Positions 59,911 through 64,000 of a DNA stretch of 64,000 nucleotides are shown here, piece after piece. Under the pieces are notes generated by a model that was not told where the DNA came from, searched no databases, and saw only the letters and a list, made by a program, of their open reading frames with translations. Position 1 is the stretch's first letter; each line of letters begins with the position of its first letter. The DNA is from Comamonadaceae bacterium OH2545_COT-014. GTDB lineage: Bacteria; Pseudomonadota; Gammaproteobacteria; Burkholderiales; Burkholderiaceae_C. Position numbers and translations under genes: made by a program. The DNA lies in the NCBI GenBank assembly GCA_003859965.1, contig RQYR01000017.1, positions 1 through 64,000 of the forward strand, given 5' to 3'.

Positions 59911-60126
59911 GCGTGTCTCCTTTGGCTGTAGTTCGGCGCGCACTTCAAGCCGGATTTTCAGGGCTGGCACAAGTATCCCTGCGCGGACGCCGTGGGCCCA
60001 CGCATGGGCCATGCGGGTGTACGATGCGGCGCATTTTTCCGGCGGCCAGGCGTTTGGTTGGCCCAGGGGCGCTGTGCGGGGCGGCGCCTGGCGGGTGGGG
60101 CCGCAGGCTATTCTTTTCTTTTTTCT

Positions 60127-61029
60127 ATGTGGACGGGCATCTTGGCTGGCCTGGGCGCGGGGGCGCTGTGGGGCATCGTGTTTCTGGCGCCGAAAGCGCT
60201 GCCCGGCTTTGCGGCGCTGGATGTGACAGCCTCGCGCTTTGTTGTTTACGGTCTGGTCGCTGTCGCCATGATGGCCTGGCGGCTGAACATGCGCCGCCTG
60301 CCCAGTTGGCGGCATGCATTGGCAGCGCTGGGGCTGTCGGTGCTGGGGTTCACGGGTTACTACCTGCTGCTGGTGCTGGCCATACGCGACATGGGCGTGG
60401 CCATGCCGGCGCTCATCATTGGCACCATTCCCATCTGGGTCATGCTGCTGGGCAAGCCGCAAGGCTTGCGGTGGGGCGCCTTGCTGCCAGGGCTGGCGCT
60501 GACGGCTGGCGGCCTGTGGTTGATGGCTGTCTCACCGGCTCCCTACCATGCCACGGCTAATTCAGCCGTGCCTGCGAATGACGGGCGTGGCTGGCTATGG
60601 ATTTTGATAGCCCTGGCCAGCTGGACGGCTTTTGCCCTGCTCAATGCTGCCTGGCTCAAGCGCCATCCGCACGTTCATGCAGGTGACTGGGCGAACTGGC
60701 TGGGCTTGGCGACCGGGCTGGGCGGACTGTGGCTCTGGCTGGCGGCTGGCACGCCCTTGGCGCAGCTGGCAGCCATGCCGGACATCGGTTTGTTTGTGCT
60801 GATGGCGCTGGCGATGGGCTTTGGTTCAAGCTGGCTGGCCACGGTGCTGTGGAATGTGGCCAGCCAGCGCCTGCCTGCCAGTCTGTGCGGCCAGCTCATT
60901 GTCAGTGAAACCCTGTTCGCGCTGCTTTATGCGTTTGCGTGGGATGGCTCATGGCCCAGCGCTGCGCAATGGCTGGCAGTGCTTCTTTTCACGCTGGGCA
61001 TCCTGGCCTCGATACGCGCCCACCGATAA
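60127..61029 (+). CDS. EamA-family (drug/metabolite transporter) permease
   Basis: A 300-residue, ten-helix inner-membrane transporter with two EamA units (GILAGLGAGALWGIVFLAPKAL; LIALASWTAFALLNAAWL). Substrate unknown. The loop between the two units (YHATANSAVPANDGRGW) is encoded by what looks like a palindromic element copy (60549-60611). No good ribosome site is visible before ATG 60127. Followed 41 bp later by a thioesterase. Confidence 0.87.
   Translation: MWTGILAGLGAGALWGIVFLAPKALPGFAALDVTASRFVVYGLVAVAMMAWRLNMRRLPSWRHALAALGLSVLGFTGYYLLLVLAIRDMGVAMPALIIGTIPIWVMLLGKPQGLRWGALLPGLALTAGGLWLMAVSPAPYHATANSAVPANDGRGWLWILIALASWTAFALLNAAWLKRHPHVHAGDWANWLGLATGLGGLWLWLAAGTPLAQLAAMPDIGLFVLMALAMGFGSSWLATVLWNVASQRLPASLCGQLIVSETLFALLYAFAWDGSWPSAAQWLAVLLFTLGILASIRAHR
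60549..60611 (-). repeat. Probable palindromic element copy inside the EamA gene
   Basis: Inverted repeat CACGGCT-AATTC-AGCCGTG, then GGGCGTGGCTGGCTATGGATTTTGATAGC, whose box GCTAT...ATAGC spans 60594-60611. Reverse orientation, in frame with the transporter. The hairpin part is less like the other copies. Confidence 0.5.
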
Positions 61030-61070
61030 TCCGGGGCTTTTTTCCGCAAACCCGTCCAAGCCAACCGCCC

Positions 61071-61541
61071 ATGCGCATCGACCTGCCCGAACAAAAGAAG
61101 CTCGTTTTTGAAGCCCGCTACCCTATCCGCTGGGGGGACATGGATGCGCTCGGCCATGTGAACAACACGGTGTATTTCCGCTATCTCGAAAGCGCACGCG
61201 TGGACTGGTTTCAGAGCATTGGTTTCAAGCTGGAAGCGCAGGGCGCAGGGCCGGTCATCGTCAATGCCTTCTGCAACTTTTACCGTCAATTCGAATACCC
61301 TGGCGATGTGTTGCTGAAGATGTACGCCAGCGACCCGGCCCGCGCCACTTTCGAGACGTGGGCCACCATGGAAAAGGCCGAGGCGCCAGGGCAAATATGC
61401 GCAGCCGGTGGCGCCACCGTGATCTGGGTGGACTTTGCGACGCAGAAAGCCACGTCGCTGCCGGAGTGGCTGCGCGCCATGGTCACGGTCAACGATCTGC
61501 CGGCTCCGCCCGCATCAGGCCCCATCACGCCGCGAGGCTGA
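61071..61541 (+). CDS. Hotdog-fold thioesterase (4HBT/YbgC-like)
   Basis: A 156-residue acyl-CoA thioesterase. The catalytic segment RWGDMDALGHVNNTVYFRYLE carries Asp25 (core GDMDALGHVNN) as in 4-hydroxybenzoyl-CoA thioesterases. EYPGDVLLKMYAS is the second conserved strand. Native acyl group unknown. ATG 61071; no strong ribosome site. Confidence 0.9.
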   Translation: MRIDLPEQKKLVFEARYPIRWGDMDALGHVNNTVYFRYLESARVDWFQSIGFKLEAQGAGPVIVNAFCNFYRQFEYPGDVLLKMYASDPARATFETWATMEKAEAPGQICAAGGATVIWVDFATQKATSLPEWLRAMVTVNDLPAPPASGPITPRG

Positions 61542-61630
61542 TCGCCAGCTGATTCAGCTTGGCCACAGGCTAGCGCCGCCGCAGGCTGGATGGTGCCAAG
61601 GAAAAGCCCGTGGCTTGCGAGCCATGGTTG

Positions 61631-61712
61631 AGGCGCCGTGCGGCATAGGCCGCAGCCCATTCCAATCGCTGGTTGCCTAACTCGCGCCGAGATCTTGAAC
61701 AGGTTCGGAGCA
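61631..61712 (+). repeat. Second dispersed repeat family, copy 3
   Basis: GAGGCGCCGTGCGGCATAGG, CCATTCCAATCGCTGG, GCGCCGAGATCTTGAACAGG. It aligns with 26216-26283 and 49793-49861 and fills the leader of the GST gene. Confidence 0.65.
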
Positions 61713-61731
61713 AAAACGTCTCTCACCCGCC

Positions 61732-62400
61732 ATGCGCCTGCCTGTGCTTTACACCTTCCGCCGCTGTCCTTATGCCATGCGCGCGCGCTGGGCTTTGCAT
61801 GTGGCCGGGGTAGCCTTGCGCCAGTGCGAGGTAGCACTGCGTGACAAACCGCCAGCTATGCTGGCGGTGTCGCCCAAGGGCACGGTGCCTGTTCTGGTGT
61901 TGCCTGATGGCGCGGTGATCGACGAGAGCCTGGACATCATGCGGTGGGCGCTGGCGAGGCACGATCCCGAAGGCTGGCTGACGCCGCAGCAAGGCTCGCT
62001 GGAGGCGATGCTGGCGCTGATTGCCAGCTGCGAGCAAGATTTCAAGCCCCATCTGGACCGCTACAAATACCCCGTGCGCTACCGCTGCGAATGGGCCGGG
62101 GCTGACGAACCAGGCTTTTCCCAGGCCCATTTTGAGCAGGGCTTGGGCTTCTTGCATGCACTGTCGCAGCGACTGAGCCTACAGGGTGGGGCGGCCGGAG
62201 AGGGGGGTGGATTCGGGCTGTTCGGCCCCCAGCCCGCATTGGCTGACATCGCCATCGTGCCCTTCGTGCGGCAGATGGCCAGGCATGACCCCGCACGCTT
62301 TGCCCAGCGCGCCCCGGCTGAGGTAGGGCGGTGGATGCAAGCCTTGCTGGCGCGGGATGACTTCGAAAGCATCATGCGCAAGCCAGCGGCGGGCGCTTGA
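61732..62400 (+). CDS. Glutathione S-transferase family protein
   Basis: A 222-residue GST. The N-terminal thioredoxin-like domain has the active-site segment RRCPYAMRAR (10-19) with Cys12, as in omega/beta-like classes, and the glutathione-binding VPVLVLPDGAVIDESLDI (cis-Pro and ESxxI). The C-terminal helical domain includes PALADIAIVPFVRQM with the N-capping Asp. Could act as a glutathione-dependent thiol transferase. Preceded by a dispersed repeat copy. Confidence 0.9.
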   Translation: MRLPVLYTFRRCPYAMRARWALHVAGVALRQCEVALRDKPPAMLAVSPKGTVPVLVLPDGAVIDESLDIMRWALARHDPEGWLTPQQGSLEAMLALIASCEQDFKPHLDRYKYPVRYRCEWAGADEPGFSQAHFEQGLGFLHALSQRLSLQGGAAGEGGGFGLFGPQPALADIAIVPFVRQMARHDPARFAQRAPAEVGRWMQALLARDDFESIMRKPAAGA

Positions 62401-62439
62401 AAAGCGGCCGATCACCAAGGCCGGAAGAAAAACCACTCA

Positions 62440-62470
62440 AAAAAAAGCCACGGCGCGTGTACGCCGTGGC
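62440..62470 (-). terminator. Terminator downstream of aceA
   Basis: On the minus strand GCCACGGCG pairs with CGCCGTGGC (9-bp stem, 5-6 nt loop), followed by eight T. It is about 95 bp past the aceA stop. Two further imperfect hairpins (GCATGCGCA...TGCGCATGC and CCGCAG...CTGCGG) lie between. Exact edges may be off by one base. Confidence 0.8.
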
Positions 62471-62562
62471 TTGCATCAAAAAGAGCCGAAGCATGCGCAC
62501 CGCTGGCGCAATGCGCATGCCTGCCGCAGTTTTGCCGAATCTCGGCTGCGGCTTTTAATGGC

Positions 62563-63885
62563 TTAGTGGAACTGCTCTTCCTCGGTCGAGCCGGTCAGCG
62601 CCTTCACGCTGGAGGAGCCGCCCTGGATGACGGTGGTCACGTCGTCGAAGTAGCCCGCGCCCACCTCCTGCTGGTGGGACACAAAGGTGTAGCCCTGCTC
62701 GCGCGCGGCGAACTCGGGCTCCTGGATCATTTCCACGTAGTGCTTCATGCCCTCGCCGCGCGCGTAGGCGTGGGCGAACTTGAAGGTATTGTACCAGTTG
62801 CTGTGGATGCCCGCCAGCGTGATGAACTGGTACTTGTAGCCCAGTGCGGAGAGCTCGTCCTGGAACTTGGCGATGGTGGCGTCGTCCAGGTTCTTCTTCC
62901 AGTTGAAGGAGGGCGAGCAGTTGTACGAGAGCAGCTTGCCGGGGTACTTGGCGTGCACGGCCTGGGCGAACTCGCGCGCAAAGCCCAGGTCGGGCGTGCC
63001 GGTCTCGCACCACACCAGATCGGCGTAGGGCGCGTAGGCCACGCCGCGGCTGATGGCTTGCTCCAGGCCGTTCTTGACACGGAAGAAGCCCTCTTGCGTG
63101 CGCTCGCCGGTCAGGAAGGGCTTGTCGTTGGCGTCGTGATCGCTGGTCAGCAGGTTGGCGGCCTCGGCGTCGGTGCGGGCCAGCACGATGGTGGGCACGC
63201 CCATCACGTCGGCGGCAAAGCGCGCGGCGATCAGCTTCTCGACGGCTTCCTGCGTGGGCACCAGCACCTTGCCGCCCATGTGGCCGCACTTCTTCACGGC
63301 GGCCAGCTGGTCCTCGAAGTGCACGCCGGCCGCGCCTGCGGTGATCATGTTCTTCATCAGCTCAAACGCGTTGAGCACGCCGCCAAAGCCCGCTTCCGCG
63401 TCGGCCACGATGGGCAGGAAGTAGTCGATGAAGTCCTTGTCGCCAGGGCCGATGCCGCGGCCCCACTGGATCTCGTCGGCGCGCTTGAAGGTGTTGTTGA
63501 TGCGGCGCACCATGGTGGGCACCGAGTCGTAGGCGTACAGCGACTGGTCGGGGTACATGGTCTCAGAGGTGTTGCCGTCGGCGGCAACTTGCCAGCCCGA
63601 CAGGTACACGGCCTCCAGCCCGGCCTTGGCCTGCTGCATGGCCTGGCCGGCGGTGATGGCGCCAAAAGCGTTCACATAGCCCTTCTTGGCGCCGCCGTTG
63701 ACCTTGGCCCAGAGCTTTTCCGCACCCTGGCGGGCCAGCGTGTACTCGATGTGCTGGCTGCCGCGCAGGCGCACCACGTCAGCGGCGCTGTAGTTGCGCT
63801 TGATGCCTTTCCAGCGGGGGTTCTCGGCCCAGTCTTTCTCCAGGGCGGCAATTTGTTGTTCGCGGCTAAGCGGTTGGTTGGACAT
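62563..63885 (-). CDS. aceA: Isocitrate lyase
   Basis: First step of the glyoxylate shunt: isocitrate to succinate and glyoxylate. 440 residues, bacterial length. Catalytic loop [10 protein letters not shown] with Cys200, metal site segment [24 protein letters not shown], and [20 protein letters not shown]-type part (core [15 protein letters not shown]) are all present. ATG 63885 ([11 protein letters not shown]) has GGAG 7 nt upstream; ATG 63897 is the alternative. aceB is not in the window. With 3-hydroxybutyrate dehydrogenase it allows growth on C2 units. Confidence 0.97.
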   Translation of the reverse strand: MSNQPLSREQQIAALEKDWAENPRWKGIKRNYSAADVVRLRGSQHIEYTLARQGAEKLWAKVNGGAKKGYVNAFGAITAGQAMQQAKAGLEAVYLSGWQVAADGNTSETMYPDQSLYAYDSVPTMVRRINNTFKRADEIQWGRGIGPGDKDFIDYFLPIVADAEAGFGGVLNAFELMKNMITAGAAGVHFEDQLAAVKKCGHMGGKVLVPTQEAVEKLIAARFAADVMGVPTIVLARTDAEAANLLTSDHDANDKPFLTGERTQEGFFRVKNGLEQAISRGVAYAPYADLVWCETGTPDLGFAREFAQAVHAKYPGKLLSYNCSPSFNWKKNLDDATIAKFQDELSALGYKYQFITLAGIHSNWYNTFKFAHAYARGEGMKHYVEMIQEPEFAAREQGYTFVSHQQEVGAGYFDDVTTVIQGGSSSVKALTGSTEEEQFH

Positions 63886-64000
63886 GAAATGCTCCATTGA
63901 AATGTTGAAGAAATGGGAAAAGGGGCAGGCCGGCGCGGGCATCGGGCAAGGCGGTTGACTGCGACGACGTGCCAGAACGGGACGGCTTGGGGCAATCATA

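Overview
The window looks like a chromosomal segment of a high-GC betaproteobacterium of the order Burkholderiales, most likely family Comamonadaceae (Acidovorax/Alicycliphilus/Ottowia-like). This rests on the very high GC third-position usage, the gene content (hemC-hemD-hemX-hemY, DctPQM TRAP transporter, SerA next to a D-2-hydroxyglutarate dehydrogenase-like gene, YihY next to a DUF2069 gene), and short GCTAT...ATAGC palindromic repeats that I associate with this family from memory. I see no rRNA, tRNA, CRISPR array, transposase or phage gene.

Layout. 1-430: end of an ankyrin-repeat gene. 480-6654 (minus strand): a DUF455 ferritin-like protein, two Dpp/Opp-type ATPases, a peptide-binding protein and an amidase, with no permease genes. 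6739-9695: gamma-carbonic anhydrase, Hsp33, a GNAT enzyme and TrmD. 10101-15803: a small surface-glycan locus made of a CapD/WbpM-like dehydratase, a fused UDP-sugar dehydrogenase/DegT aminotransferase, and a PglC-like sugar transferase. 15948-18673: SerA and a D-2-hydroxyglutarate dehydrogenase-like flavoenzyme. 18745-20608: DUF2069 and YihY. 20749-25553: an ECF sigma/FecR/TonB-receptor iron-uptake regulon. 25554-26283: a gene-free block of repeats. 26284-35001: hydrolase, MetY, CBS-domain protein, AroC, an orphan histidine kinase, 3-hydroxybutyrate dehydrogenase, a methyltransferase and TrhP/YegQ. 35127-40221: a TolC-HlyD-permease-permease exporter without its ATPase. 40318-45123: a small unknown protein, a lipid kinase, an EamA transporter and MnmC. 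45290-49601: the heme operon. 49941-51953: a hydroxyisobutyrate-dehydrogenase-like protein and a hydrolase homologue with no nucleophile. 52039-56900: TRAP transporter and ETF-ubiquinone oxidoreductase. 57025-62400: SDR, baeRF-like protein, GNAT, EamA, thioesterase and GST. 62563-63885: isocitrate lyase.

The most unusual features are: (i) the Ugd-DegT fusion, whose linker is built from 27-bp tandem repeats; (ii) a family of about 50-70 bp palindromic elements, at least eleven copies, several of them lying inside reading frames (permease, HemD, MnmC, DUF455 protein, EamA) and apparently translated as extra residues; (iii) a second, three-copy dispersed repeat; (iv) probable loss of key residues or partners: a Ser-to-Gly change at the nucleophile of an alpha/beta hydrolase, an MnmC whose methyltransferase motif is eroded, and two ABC systems missing either permeases or ATPase.

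All calls come from reading the sequence. Functional names rest on motif recognition, not on database searches.
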